The position numbers were made by a program, and so were the translations under genes. Shown here one piece after another: positions 12,634-25,181 of a stretch of DNA of 64,000 bases; within the stretch, counting starts at the first letter, position 1; each line of letters starts with the position of its first letter. The stretch comes from Chelonoidis abingdonii (lineage: Eukaryota > Chordata > Testudines > Testudinidae): NCBI RefSeq assembly GCF_003597395.2, contig NC_133782.1, positions 10,892,152 through 10,956,151 on the forward strand. The letters run 5' to 3'. The notes under the pieces were generated by a model. It was not told the DNA's origin, ran no database searches, and worked only from the letters and a program-made list of their open reading frames with translations.

Positions 12634-12966
12634 CAGTGGTTCTCAACGCCGGTCTGCCGCTTGTTCAGAGTAAGCCCCTGGCGGGCCAGGCTGATTTGTT
12701 TACCTGCCTCGTCTGCAGGTTCGGCTGATTGTGGCTCCCACTGGCTGCGGTTCGCCGCTCCAGGCCAATGAGAGCTGCAGGAAGTGGCGCAGGACAAGGG
12801 ATGTGCTGTTCCACCCTTCCTGCAGCCCCCATTGCCCTGGAGTGATGAACCGCAGCCAGTGGGAGCTGCAATCGGCCAAACCTGCAGACGCAGCAGATAA
12901 ACAAACCGGCCCCGCCCGCCAGGGGCTTTTCCTGAACAAGCAGTGGACTGGCTTTGAGAACCACTG
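12634..12966. mobile_element. Palindromic hAT MITE with perfect 8-bp TSD
   Basis: CAGTGGTTCTCAA...TTGAGAACCACTG termini, with TGTTAGAA on both sides (12626-12633 and 12967-12974). Nearly the whole element is an inverted repeat: the left half (GCTCCCACTGGCTGCGGTTC) is mirrored by GAACCGCAGCCAGTGGGAGC in the right half. Confidence 0.92.
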
Positions 12967-13469
12967 TGTTAGAATATTCACTGTGCCAAAACCACTTTTC
13001 ACAAATTTCTTCTGCTATAATTACTTATTAACATTATTATAGGAAACTCTTGTAGTTTCAAAAGTTCATTATTTCTGCTAAACTAATTTTTCATTTGTCA
13101 TTGCTAAAAGGATACTAACATCATTATTTTTTTCAAGCTCTTCTGAAAGAGCCCCTCATCTTGGGACCTGTAAGAGTAAATAATAATAATATGTACCAGG
13201 CTAGCCATAAATCTTTGGGCTTAATGGAAAAGCCCTCATGTTTTATGAAAAATATGTAAATTTTAAACAATTCAGTACATTCATCATTTTAAAAGAAGAT
13301 TATATATATTTAGATAATATAAAAGTTTACATTTGTATCTACCAAAGCTAACGTAAATTCACACTCAGAGCCAGCTTCCAACAATAGCCTCCATTTCTGT
13401 GCCTGCACAAATAACTGCAGACACAGTTCTGTACCAGAAATTATTTGCAGGCACAATTAAGGTCACTTA

Positions 13470-13870
13470 GGGTATGTCTACACTGCAGTATAAGCCCAGA
13501 CTCTGCCTCAGATTCAAGCCCAGACTCCTGCTCTGTCCACACAAAAATCAGTCTGACTCAGGTCAGCAAGCTCCCAGGATGCAAGTCCTAGAACCCTGCT
13601 AAGGGGGGTGGGTCAGAGCCCCAGTCCTGCTGTGACTCGGGTCCAAATCCTGTCATTTTGCAGTGTGGAAGCAGCTCAAGCCACAGGCCCAAGTCAGAAG
13701 ATCTGCATAGTGCAGTATGGATGTGTTAGTACAGCTGTGAGACCCAGATCCAGCAATTGTAAACACAGGTTTACAATGCAGCATGAATGCTGAGGTGCAG
13801 CCTTAGAAACACTGAGTCCACAAACCTGGGTCCCACAGACCTGGGTTTACATTGCAGTGTAGACATACCC
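13470..13870. mobile_element. Harbinger-type MITE, TSD TTA
   Basis: GGGTATGTCTACACTGCA at the left and TGCAGTGTAGACATACCC at the right are a perfect 18-bp terminal inverted repeat. It is flanked by TTA at 13467-13469 and 13871-13873. The interior is CAGACTC/CAGGTC rich. Confidence 0.93.
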
Positions 13871-13873
13871 TTA

Positions 13874-16639
13874 GATTGTTAAGTACCTGACTTTCTGACT
13901 TAATAAGATGCTTGGATGCCAAAGTGATCCTAATCACACCTGCAATAACTGCAGGTCCAAAAGTAGAGGCTCAGTTGAGGCCAATCTGAAAATGTAGGCT
14001 AAAATCCTTACTACACTGAAGTAACTGGAACACCTTATCTTTGCTTCAGTGGGGCCAAGTTTTCATCCTTAGTCTCTAAGGATCGGAATTCAAACCTCTT
14101 GTTAAAATACCTAGGTCTGCACTGCCTACATACTGGATGTTTAATCCTTAACTTCTGGTGTTCTTGCTTTTCTAGGTTTGTCACTGAATAATTTATTTAT
14201 TATTATTAATTACTATTATTTACTGACTTATTTGTATTTAGGTAGAGTTTGAAGACCCCAATCAAAACTGAAGCCACCTTGTGTTAAGCACTGTGAGAAC
14301 ACATAGGATCTAATTTAAAACAAGACACAAAAAAGTATGTAACAAACAATAGGAGTGAAACAAGAAAGGAGGTGGAGGGGAAGAGTAAGAAGGACGTGTG
14401 TTTATATAGGCTAGCTGTGGACTTGATCCAACTCCCATTACAGTCAATGGGTGTTTTCAGATTGACTTCAGTAGGCCTTAGATGAGGCCCTACATGCATA
14501 ATTTAGTGGTTCTGAATCATTAAATTTAAAATATATATATAATTAAATACCTATCTGTAATTCCCAATTTAGCTACTGTTAGCTGCATTTTCCTTTAGAC
14601 CTCCAAGTACAAGAGGGTCTGGAGAAGGACACCTTTATGGACTAAATCAAAAAGGGTATTTCATAGCTAAAAGGCAACATGCAGGAAAACTGAAGATAAG
14701 TAGAAGAAGCAGAGAGCAGAGGCTGGCTTCAGGGGTAGAGCAGAGTGGATGTGGGTTACAATGAAGAACTCCCCTTTCTGCACCAACCACCCCTACACTG
14801 AAACCGTGAAGGGGGTGGCATTGGGGGACACATCCTAACTCTGAAGTACTCTTGTGCTAGAAAAATGCTATTACAGAAACTTAGTGTGATGTATTTGGAG
14901 ACTCACTGGAGCATCTCTGTCATGTACTGAGTATCTTCCACATGCCTGGGGTTTACAAATATACAAGAAATTGTGGTTCATGTCCTACAATCTAACTCAG
15001 ACATAGATAATTCAGTGCAGACACAAAAAAATGGATAATGGATTAGACTAGAAGCAATGCAGATCTCATAGAGAGATCAGAACTGAAGGCCTTTCTGAAA
15101 GAAGTATATTTTAAAAGAAGGGATATAAATGAGAAGGAGGTTGTTTGTCAAAAGAGAAGGCAGTTCTAAACTTAGTTGGTGATACTGGTACAAGATAAAA
15201 AGGAGGTAGTTAACAGTAGCTTGTAAAGTGGGAAATATTAGGGCTCAGATGTAATTGATTTTGAGATACTGAAAATCTGTGTCTATCTGAATCATCACCC
15301 ATTCAGCAAGGTAAGAAAATCCAAGAGGACACAGGACTGGTATTACTAATTAATTATACCTCTGTGTCCTATTTCCCTCTCTCAAGCATGAATGCTTTTA
15401 CAAAACTGAGTAATCTGAGCTGTATCCACTACAAAGGTCAATACTCCACAGTAAGTACCCTAATAAGTTTTGAATATTTCTGTTCTGAAGTATCACGGGG
15501 GCGGGAGGGAGGCAGGAGTGTGCAAGAGAGAGAATTAGATACTGAGTGTCTGATTTTCACTGTATCTTACCCCTCTAAATATAGGTAGAATTATGTAAAA
15601 AAAAAAAAAAAAAAAGGCCCAATTAAGTTTTGGATTAGCAAAGAATGCAGCATCAAGTTCTAACATAAAGATTGTGGTAACTCTTAAAAAAAGCTTAGTT
15701 CTAAGATAAAATTTGTCCCTGGGACCTCAGAAATGGAATATCCAAAGCAAATTTATTTTGCCTTTCTTGCTCGTGTAATGAAAAAGTGAGATCTGGATCT
15801 GGGTAACTCAAAAGCAAAAATACTACTGTGTCTGTAAATCACCAAGGCTACTTTTAATTTGACAGATACTGCTCAAAGAGAAAATAATGCAAATAAATAG
15901 TGTTGAGGAAGGATTATCAGTTTACAAAAAAAAGGTAAGTCAATCTCTGAAGACTAAGAACATTCTCTGATTCTGATGCTCAAGGTTAATATGTCACTTG
16001 GAGTAAGAAAACAAACCAAGGGTCATGGAGACCAAAGTGAGAAGAATTTTCTTTTTTTCACTTCTTAGATCACTGACAATTAGACAAATAATCAGAGTGA
16101 ATCCAAAATGTCCATATATGAGTGTTGTAAATAAAGAAGCTAAAAATCAAACTGTGCTGTCTACAGACTATGTACCCTTATTATCACTTAGAAGGAAATA
16201 CAAAATGATGGCTAGTCTAACAAAAACATTCAGTGCACTTTACAATATAGCAATATATAACATCAGAGATTAAGGCAATTAAACACAACAACCAGAACAT
16301 AGCACTTTAACCAGCGTTTAAGATATGTTATCAACTGGGAATTATAGAGAATCAAAAACATATTCCAAAAAAAGCACTCACTCCCATTATCTCAAGATTA
16401 TCTTGTGATAGTGCCCAAAATTGAGGGCCCCATTTTGTAAGGTGGTATTATACAAAGACATTATAAAAGAAAGTTGTTTCCCCCACAAATGTACAAGCAA
16501 GTTTGAGAAGACACAAAAGTGTAACAAAGAAAATGAAAGAAGAAGCATGAAGACAACACTGATTAAAAAAAAATATGGTTACTAGACTAACTTTATGTAG
16601 TCAATTACATTTGAAAAAGTATAAAAAGGCCCTGCTTTA
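13874..16639. other. Gene-free stretch
   Basis: A/T-rich, including A18 at about 15597-15614 and ATTATTATTA around 14200. Around 14400-14490 there is a copy of the dispersed motif (GTCAATGGGTG...TTGACTTCAGTAGG). No exon was recognised. Confidence 0.45.
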
Positions 16640-17582
16640 ATTGCAGGATGATTGTCAAATAATTGCATCTGAGTTGTGGACAAGCCATGGAAAACTGCAG
16701 AATTGCAGTAATAACGTCCATTATTACTTTTCCATGATTTTCCACTGTTGTCTGCCCGATGCTAACAGCAGCGGCTCCCACTGTCCACCACCCAGGGCCC
16801 GCCTGAGAGCGAGGGCCCACAGCTGACAGCAGGGGCCGTGGGTGGGGCTGGGGATGGGATGGCCTGGGTTCCCAGTGGGAACACGGGGCTGACAGCAGGT
16901 GGGGCTGGGGATGAGCAGTTTGGGGTGCAGGAGGGTGCTCTGGGCTGGGACCAAGGGGTGCAGAGGACAGGAGGGGGAATCAGAGCTGGGATAGGGGGTT
17001 GAGGCATGCAGGGGCCGTGAGGGCTCCAGCAGGGGTGCGGGCTCTGGGGTGGGGCTGGGGACGAGGGGTTTGGGGTGCAGGAGGGTGCTTCAGGCTGGAA
17101 CCAAGGGGTTCGGAGGGCAGGAGGGGGATCAGGGCTGGGGCAGGAGGTTTGGGGCACAGGGCATCAGGGGTGCAGGCTCTGGGCAGCGCTTACCTCAAGC
17201 AGATCCCAGAAGCAGGGGCATGTCCCCACTCCAGCTCCTATATGGAGGTGCGGCCAGGTGGCTCTGTGGGCTGCCCAGTCCACAGGCACTGCCCCTGCAG
17301 CTCCCATTGGTCACAGTTCCTGGCCAATGGGAGTTGCGGCAGCGGTGCTTGGGGCAAGGGCAGCATGCAGAGCTCCCTGGCTGTCCCTATGCATAGGAGC
17401 CAGAGGGGGGACGTCACTGCTTCTGGGAGCCACAGAGGTGAGGCAAGGCCCCTAATCCAGTCCCTGGCTGGAGTGCCAGAGCGGGACAAGCCCCAGACCC
17501 CACTCCCTGGTGAGAGCTTGAGGGCCAGATTAAAACATCTAAAGGGCCGGATGCAGCTCCTGGGCCATAGTTTGCCCTGATT
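16640..17582. mobile_element. GC-rich non-autonomous DNA element (hAT-like), limits uncertain
   Basis: Contains many copies of GGGGTTTGGGGTGCAGGAGG-like text and ends GGGCCATAGTTTGCCCTG, which resembles the right end of a hAT MITE family. A second MITE end may lie near 16640-16780. Open frames up to 193 codons occur in several registers because the repeat lacks stops; they show no protein domain. Confidence 0.55.
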
Positions 17583-17934
17583 TAGAGAGTGTTTAAAGCT
17601 ATTGGATTTTTTTTATGTTTTCTCCGTAATGCTTTTATCTTAGAAATAAATGTGCTTGCTTAGAGAGCTGTGTGGTAAACTGCAATACACTGTTCAGAGC
17701 CTTCAGAGATAAAGCAAAGCACAGGTGCTGGCCTTTAGACAGACTGGCTTGCCTGAGGTATCAGTGTACATGGGGACTCCTAACACTTCCTGGAAGCATC
17801 TGTTATCAGTGCCTTCCTGGCACAGGAATAGCAACGGCATTCCATGACAGATATCTTTCTGATTTGTCCACCGATGGACTGGAATCCTGGAACAAATACT
17901 GGCAACTTCACGCTTTGCTTATTTCAGTGATTCT

Positions 17935-18256
17935 CAAACTTGGGCTGCCGCTTGTTCAGGGAAAGCCCCTGGCGCGCCAGGCTGGTTTGTTTACCTGCCG
18001 TGTCCACAGGTTCAGCCAATCGCGCCTCCCACTGGCTATGGTTCGCCGCTCCAGGCCAATGGGGACTGTGGGAAGCAGCGCAGGATGAGGGATGTGCTGG
18101 CCACCCTTCCCGCAGCCCCCATTGGCCTGGAGCAGTGAACCACGGCCAGTGGAAGCTGCGATTGGCTGAACCTGCGGACACAGCAGGTAAACAAACCGGC
18201 CCAGACAGCCAGGGGCTTTCCCTGAACACGCAGTGGCCCAAGTTTGAGAACCACTG
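17935..18256. mobile_element. Palindromic hAT MITE, second copy
   Basis: Same family as 12634-12966: CAGTGATTCTCAAACTTGG...AAGTTTGAGAACCACTG. Flanks GCTTATTT and GCCTATTT are an 8-bp duplication with one change. The two halves are inverted copies of each other. Confidence 0.9.
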
Positions 18257-18868
18257 GCCTATTTAGTTGATAGGCCGACTTCAGCCATCCCTGAAATGTC
18301 TCCAACCAGCTTGAGGCATGTTCTCATTGATGTTACTTGGTGATCTTGAAAATCTCCTCTAATTCAAAGGATGGCACAAAAGCTTTCTTGAGGCAAGAAG
18401 TCTTTTACTGTCTTTGAGTTGAGAATTGCCCCTATGAATTCCACCCATGCAGGCCAGTAAAGATAGAATGTGCCGCTCCAAACAACTATGCAGGTCAGAA
18501 GATTCCAGTCTTGCACATGGGGTCCATGGACTCCAAGAATGGGATCCATATATACAGATACTCAAAAAAGTGGTGGATTCGCCTTATCTTTATGTCTTTG
18601 TTAGTCTAACATACAAATTACTCATACAAATTCAGTACAGGTAGGTAACATGTAATGACCGGTAATATACAGGTCAGATTGGATGATCTAATCAGTGGTA
18701 CTTTCTGGCCTTAAACTCAATGAAACCTTAATAATGTTCTTTTAACATAGGTGTTTCTGTGTCCATTCACACCTATATAAATAATATTAAATAATCTACA
18801 TGAGTAAAGTGCCTCAGATAAATCAGGTGAAACTCGGTTTAAGGGAAGTACACTGATTTAAAACTTTG
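18257..18868. other. Gene-free stretch
   Basis: No repeat family or exon was recognised. Open frames at about 18359-18644 on both strands lack any domain. Confidence 0.4.
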
Positions 18869-18871
18869 TAA

Positions 18872-19046
18872 GGGTTTGTCTACATGGGGAAATTGTTTAG
18901 AATAGCTAGTGCATAATAACTCTACATGTAGAGACTCTTATTCCAGAATAAGAGTTTCCACACAGGGAGTTATTCCAGAATAGCTTTAGCGCTTTAAATT
19001 CACACCCTACTTTACTCTGGAATAATTTACCTGAATAGACAAGGCC
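18872..19046. mobile_element. Harbinger-type MITE, TSD TAA
   Basis: GGGTTTGTCTACATGGGGAA on the left and TAGACAAGGCC on the right, with TAA at 18869-18871 and 19047-19049. Internal inverted pieces ACTCTTATTCCAGAATAAGA are present. Confidence 0.8.
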
Positions 19047-19049
19047 TAA

Positions 19050-20094
19050 GTACAGAACCTGATTCTTATTTTCAGAGGCATCTTCATAATAAAAAATAAG
19101 CAGAGCAGCTAACTGCAACTGTCGTGACTCAGCTGCTTATGGTATTTTAAGAGGTTTTCATGTGGACAAGTTCATTATTATGGTAACTACCTGTCCTACA
19201 GCCCACAGTCACTAAATCCTTCTGTCTGGTTGCTTTTATCATGTATGTAAATCACTACTACTTGCCTTATTCCTTCATCTTGTAGTAATTTATAGAACAA
19301 AGGATTGCCATGTCCTGTTAAAGCTTTTAGCTGCTGTCACTTGGCACTAGCAGCTGATCTTAAAACCTTCCCTAAATTCACTTTTCACTTTCTCTACTAC
19401 CAAGAAGTTCTTTTCTTGTTGTATTAAAAAACACAAAGGTTCAATACATAGAAAATACTATTTTCTGAACTATTTTTAACGGAGGGGAGCCAAGTTGAAA
19501 AGTCCAGATCTAGAATTCAAAAATCACAGTGTTCAGATCCAGGATTTTGATTTAAGCTCATTTTTAGTTGTTGTTGATTTTTTTGTTTTTAAACACAAAA
19601 ATATATAACTGAAACTTATTAAAGGGCCAGATTTTGCCTGGGCCTTGCAAGAGAGGTGCATTTCCCGCTTGCTGTGTCTCACATGCAAGAACCAAGGATT
19701 TATAGTCACTGTGCTCTCCTAAGGGCAAGAACTTCTTGGTGCAAGCCACCCTAAATAAGTCTGCCAGTCCATGGTTCCCACCCCTCCTCACCAGCCAGCT
19801 GAGGTACATCTTTTGCTTTCATACAGTATTTTTTTCTCAGTTGTCAGGGAAACACTATACTTCTCCACTTGCAATTTAATGTTTAGATCTATACTGCCAC
19901 AAAGACAATTTAGGATTCAAAGGTAATTGATCTACTTCCCCAACAGTCTGATTTGGTGCCCTCGGTACTATGACCCAGGTTTGCCTCAAGGAATAACACT
20001 TTTTGAAGACACTTCTTTGTGGTGCGTACAAGAAACATGGTCCCTTGAAATTCATGCTATATTTAGCTGTGACACTAAGTACATTTCCCAGACC
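19050..20094. other. Gene-free stretch
   Basis: About 19828-19895 (TCAGTTGTCAGGGAAACACT ... AATGTTTAGATCTATA) is a diverged repeat of 23030-23095. Around 19622 begins a GGGCCAGATTTTGCC motif that recurs in the window. No gene. Confidence 0.45.
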
Positions 20095-20096
20095 TG

Positions 20097-20222
20097 AAGA
20101 GCTCTGTGTACCTTGAAAGCTTGTCTCTCTCACCAACAGAAATTGGTCCAATAAAAGGTATTACCTCACCCACCTTGTCTCTAGTACCCTGGGACCAACA
20201 TAGCTGCAATACTGCATACAAG
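20097..20222 (+). mobile_element. Retroelement 3' tail, longer copy
   Basis: GAAGAGCTCTGTGTACCTTG, AAAGCTTGTCTCTCTCACC, AATTGGTCCAATAAAAGGTA and CACCCACCTTGTCTCTAGTA followed by CCTGGGACCAACATAGCTGC. Same family as 11424-11503. Confidence 0.65.
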
Positions 20223-20514
20223 AAATGTGTCAGTTAAGTCTTCTACTCATTCATTCATTCATGTGTTTTTAAAAAATCATTGTTCCATCATGTTGTGAAC
20301 TAATCTTTGATGAATAACTGTGATCTTATTGATGTTGCCCCTTTCCTGTGTCTGCATCCCACAATACTATCCTACTACCTCCCTCATTTTGTCCTGTCTG
20401 AAATCAGTCTGCCAGCTCTCCTCTAGCAGGGATCTTTCTTCATCTGTACTGAGAGGCATCTGGTATACAATTAATAATGCCACAGGCTGCATAATAATCC
20501 CCAGTTGTGCACTA

Positions 20515-20640
20515 CATCATCATTTTTTTCCTTTATTTAGCACTTTTCACCTGTAGATCTCAAAGTGCCTTACAAAGGTGGGTAAAATCATTAGCTCCAT
20601 TTTATAGGCAGCTGAAGCACCAAGAGTACAAGCTCTGTTA
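20515..20640 (-). mobile_element. MIR-like SINE relic, antisense
   Basis: TTTAGCACTTTTCACCTG, CTCAAAGTGCCTTACAAAGG and CTCCATTTTATAGGCAGCTG follow the reverse-complement MIR order. Diverged and truncated. Confidence 0.55.
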
Positions 20641-20646
20641 TGGTTA

Positions 20647-21067
20647 GGGCTATGATTCTGTCATGGAAATTGTGAATTTTAATAAAGTCTGTGAAATCTT
20701 GAAAATGGCTATCAGAATACATTTAATTAGGCCCTGAAACCAAGTGGTGTTGTGACTGGGCACATGGGATCAGTGTCACTCAAGATTAACCTGTTTACCC
20801 ATAGATGGGTGGACGGGCCAAACCTAAGTGGTGCTACAATCCCATGCGCCAGGTCACAACACCTGGAAGAGGGAGCTCAACCCAGTAGGACAGGAGCTGC
20901 GGGGCAAGCTTGCTCTCCAGCACCTCCACCCAGCCAGATCTCATCTTTCAGCCCCACTATACTCTTGTGTATGTTGATATAGTGAAAACTACATTATTTG
21001 GTGAGCTTTCCATGACTTCTCCTCTGCCATGAAATTTATTAAAAATTGCCATGCCAAAATCATAGCC
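20647..21067. mobile_element. Long-TIR MITE with an internal unrelated segment
   Basis: Left GGGCTATGATTCTGTCATGG and right CCATGCCAAAATCATAGCC are inverted. The inner AATTTTAATAAA/TTTATTAAAAATT pair extends the stem. The middle (about 20738-20990) does not belong to the stem and may be a later insertion. Confidence 0.6.
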
Positions 21068-21811
21068 AAGTGTCTGAGCCACACTAAGAAAGTGCAGTGC
21101 TCAAGCAGAGGTCCTTGGAGATATTATGCTTGTTGAAGTTAGGAGCAGGCATAATGTTTCCTGTAGCATGGTCAATGAGGGCCCCTATGATTCCCATAGG
21201 GTGACATGTGTAGTCTGCTTCCCACAGCACAGCCTTGAAACTGGTTGTTGTGTAAGGCCCTGGCTAAATCCCCAACCCAACAAACAACTCTCTCTTGAAT
21301 GATGCATACTATTGGTGGCACTAGCTAGCCTCCCTTCTGCTCCCAGAGCACAGAGAGCCCAATCATAGTTGCCTTCTGTATAGGAATATTTTGGCATAGA
21401 AAAGATTCTCTTTGTTCTTCTCTCCCCATTGCACAACCCTAATTTGGCCAAGAAAGATTCATCTACAGTCATACAGCAGAACCAGGAATAAAACCTGGGC
21501 CTCTGATTCTCGGCCCTTAAATTAAATTAAAGCTGCCCTCCCTTGATACCTTACAAAGCTCAGTGGAACACCCACCTCTCCATTCCCTCCGGTCTTTACC
21601 ACATTATTCTTAAGGCTCAAATATGTTACAACTACCATCCTTCCAGCCAATGAAAACTGGACTAGACCCTCCTTGAGTGTCTGGTAATGGGGTCACGACA
21701 GAGCAGAACAGCACATGGGATGCTGAGTGGGATGAGAAATAAGAGAGAAACTGATTAAATCAAAAACACTGGATTAAATTCTAGCACAATACTATATACA
21801 TCCAGATAACC
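21068..21811. other. Gene-free stretch
   Basis: Diverged sequence with no confident repeat call. The 95-codon antisense frame at 21185-21472 has no recognisable domain. Confidence 0.4.
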
Positions 21812-21819
21812 TGTGCACA

Positions 21820-22090
21820 TAGGGTGACCAGATGTTAAGGGGAAACTATTGGGACCGCCGCGGGGGGGGCAGTAGTTTTTTTTGTTTTTGTTTTTTTTTT
21901 TACACTCACCCATCCGCGAGTTCAGCAGCAATTTGGCGGAGAGCCCTTCAGTCATGGATGGTCTTTGGCGGTATTTCAGCGGTGGGTAATAAACCTTGCC
22001 GCCAAAGACAAATAGTGTCCCGACTGTACTCTGGTCGGGACGCAGGACAAACTCCTCAAAATCGGGACAGTCCCAAGTCTGGTCACCCTG
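21820..22090. mobile_element. hAT-type MITE with perfect 8-bp TSD
   Basis: TAGGGTGACCAGA at the left and TCTGGTCACCCTG at the right, flanked by TGTGCACA (21812-21819 and 22091-22098). The first base is mutated (C to T) relative to the other end. Confidence 0.9.
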
Positions 22091-22098
22091 TGTGCACA

Positions 22099-23534
22099 CC
22101 AGGGAACCAAGGGGCAGAAAATTTCCACTCCCTTCAACTCAGGTTGTTCTGCAGGCTCTCTGCAAAAGGTGCCATGGAAGGTCATTCTGGGGGCAGAAAA
22201 AGGAGTCAAAGATCATGATCTACTTTTTTTTCTCCTGACAAAGCAACAGGAATAAATGCCGTCTGAACAGATTATTCCCATTTAGGCAGCAATGAGCTCC
22301 ATATGTGGAATCGTTGCTGGCCACACAGAATATAGATGTTATATTAATGTTTCTTTGTAGTATTTATGTGCATCAATTCTAGAATCATTTAGACATGCAA
22401 CTAACCATCTATTTTTGACCAGTTTCATTTTGTATAGCATTAAGATGTATTTGATCAATTCTGTACAATATTTTGGTAGGGAAGAGACCATCAAATAATA
22501 AAACAAACTAGAAAAGTAGTGACTTAATCCACCAGGTTTGCTATTCCTTTCTTCTCACACTGGTGAGTCTCTCATCTTCAAATTACCATTGGTTCCCACT
22601 CTGTAATATTCCAAAAGTGGCCATGCATTGAAATTACTGAGTGCCTCTTTGAACATATATCCCTTAACACATCAATGACTTCAGAAGGGAGAAAAATGTT
22701 GTCTATTAGATAGCATCACAAAGCCAAATAGTCTGAAAATATATTGTGATAAATCTTAACATTAAAGTGTTAGCTGTATTTACAATGTTACTTTTTTTTC
22801 CAAGATGACCTGTGAAACACAACTAATGGCACAGAATTGCACCACATAATTTTAATATTAGAAAATGTAAATGATCCTGTGAAAAAAACACTTGATAATT
22901 TGCAGGTAGAATATTTTCACCTATTTATATATGGTATCTCACAAGTCATTGAAAGATGTTATTGCACAGAGGTTATGTTTCAGTAAATGTGATTGTAAAA
23001 GTCAGTCTCCCTAGGTTTCATGCAGTTGTGCTTTCATCTGTTGTCAAGGAAACACTGGGTTTGTCCCCCTTGTGCATTAATGTTTAGATTTTTATTTCCA
23101 TAGCTACAATGAAACCTTAGTATTTTAAGGTAACAGTATCATGACATTAATTTATCAGCACTAATAACAACCCAAATTTTCAACTACTGAAAATTACTTT
23201 TGTAGTTTTGCAGCTACGTGTGTTTGTCCATGCAAAATCCCACATTTGCACACACTAAGAAATGTATTGTCTAGCTACCCAGGCTCTGTACATCAAACTC
23301 CCTCTGAAGTCAGTTAACATTTACAGGAGAAATCCCTCTGTTTTCACTTTTAAATATAGGTTTCTGCATATGCTAAAAATTAGTGCATGCAAAAACTGTG
23401 GGAACAATTGTATATGCTCTTGATCTATCACAAGTTATTCATGGCTCCTTATATTAGTACAATGAGATTTGACAGATGCATTTTCTTTGAGTTTTACTGA
23501 TCATGTGTGTACTGCGTGAGTGCCACATGGCACT
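22099..23534. other. Gene-free stretch
   Basis: AT-rich. 23030-23095 repeats the segment at 19828-19895. No exon was recognised. Confidence 0.45.
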
Positions 23535-23542
23535 GACTAAAC

Positions 23543-23852
23543 CAGGGGTCGGCAGCCTTTCAGAAGTGATGTGCCGAGTCTTCATTCATTCACTCTAATT
23601 TAAGGTTTCGCGTGCCAGTAATACATTTTTAACGTTCTTAGAAGGTCTCTTTCTATAAGTCTATAATATATAATTAAACTATTGTTATATGTAAAGTAAA
23701 TTAGTTTTTAAAATGTTTAAGAAGCTTCATTTAAAATTAAATAAAATGCAGAGCCCTCCAGACCAGTGGCCAGGACCCAGGCAGTGTGAGTGCCACTGAA
23801 AATCAGCTCGCATGCCACCTTCGGCATGCGTGCCATAGGTTGCCTACCCCTG
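23543..23852. mobile_element. hAT-type MITE (copy A) with perfect 8-bp TSD
   Basis: CAGGGGTCGGCAGCC ... GGTTGCCTACCCCTG with GACTAAAC on both sides (23535-23542 and 23853-23860). The AT-rich interior (CTATAATATATAATTAAACT) is almost identical to the copy at 45433-45741. Confidence 0.95.
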
Positions 23853-23860
23853 GACTAAAC

Positions 23861-24418
23861 TCTCAAAGTCCTGTTCCAGTATAAAACTGGTCTCTTTGGA
23901 AAAATCTGAGTGGGTTTCTCTAGAAACAGTCTCTTTAGTTGTTCCAAAGTCCTGGTTAAGAAACTGTAGGTATCTTAAGATATTACAGGGCCTTTGAAAA
24001 TCTGACCCTATGTGAACAAATACTGTTTTTGTTTTGTTGTTTTACCAGCCAGACATGGTTGGACCTAGCTGGATGAGTGATGTGGGGAAGAACAAAAGGA
24101 ACCCTCCCCCTAGAACATCTGCATAGGAATGGGCCTGATCCTGATCTGTGTGTCCCCTGAGTGTTAGGAACCAGGAGCATTAAAACTGAAAACAGACAGA
24201 CATCCTAAAATGGTTGTGCCATAGCCCTGATGAACTTTTGCTGCAGATGGCACTGCAACTGGCTCCTGTGGGGAGGAAAAACTGCCTCTGAATATACTCC
24301 CCCACTTTCACCAGAAGCATTCTGTATTTGTGTGTTTCTCTGAGGCTATTACTAGGAACTGATGTTTGTGTGGTGTTCCTTCCCTCTCATTACAACTGTG
24401 CCTAATTGAGGGCTTGGC
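23861..24418. other. Gene-free stretch
   Basis: No repeat or exon recognised. Confidence 0.4.
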
Positions 24419-24710
24419 TACACTGGCACTTTACAGCGCTGCAACTTTCGCGCTCAGGGGTGTGAAAAAACACCCCCCTGAGCGCTGCAAGATACAGCGC
24501 TTTAAAGTGTCAGTGTAATCAGGGTGGCAGCGCACGGCTCCCAGCGCTGCACGCTACACCCGAAAAGGATATGGTTTACGTGCTGCACTGGACAAGCTCT
24601 CTCCTAGCGCTGCCGCTCTGACTACACTCACACTTCAAAGCGCTGCCGCGCCAGCACTCCTGCAGCGCTGGCGCGGCAGCGCTTTGAAATTTCTAGTGTA
24701 GCCAAGCCCT
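24419..24710. mobile_element. AGCGCT-rich MITE
   Basis: AGGGCTTGGCTACACT and AGTGTAGCCAAGCCCT are a perfect 16-bp terminal inverted repeat. The hexamer AGCGCT recurs about nine times inside, often as CAGCGCTGC, with a strong terminal stem (GGCGCGGCAGCGCTTTGAA). No clear target duplication was found. Confidence 0.8.
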
Positions 24711-25181
24711 CTGTCACAACAAAGCCCTTTGTGTTTGGTAGGCCAAATACTATATTTGGGGGGAAATTGTGAAAAAAATAATACAGGCAACGCACATGAA
24801 AAGCCTCCTGCTATTTTGCTTAACAGAATTTCACTGAACTGTGTTGGTTAAGTAGAAAACATTCAGCTATGACTGCCATCCTGTTGGGGCAATTTTGCTG
24901 TTCAGGACTAGTGTGACGTACTGTATCAGAGACAGAAAAAAATAATTTGAACACTACCTGATTATGCCTGTAAGGCAATGTAATTAACATATTTAATTGT
25001 CTTCCATTGTTCACCACAGTAACAGTAATTGCAATGTACTTAAAGAATTTTATACCATACATAAAGGCAATGCAAATGTAAAACAGTTACATCCAAATAA
25101 TGGCTAACTTTGCTTTAAAAGGAACTGCAACTGTTCAAGTATAATGGCTTTAATTGTCTCTGTTGTCCAGAGAACAAGAAC
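24711..25181. other. Gene-free stretch between MITE and Harbinger element
   Basis: AT-rich unique sequence; nothing recognised. Confidence 0.45.

Noticed and set aside
16999..17580. 193-codon open frame, the longest in the window
   Set aside because: It lies inside a G-rich repetitive element with several overlapping frames; no domain, no splice context.
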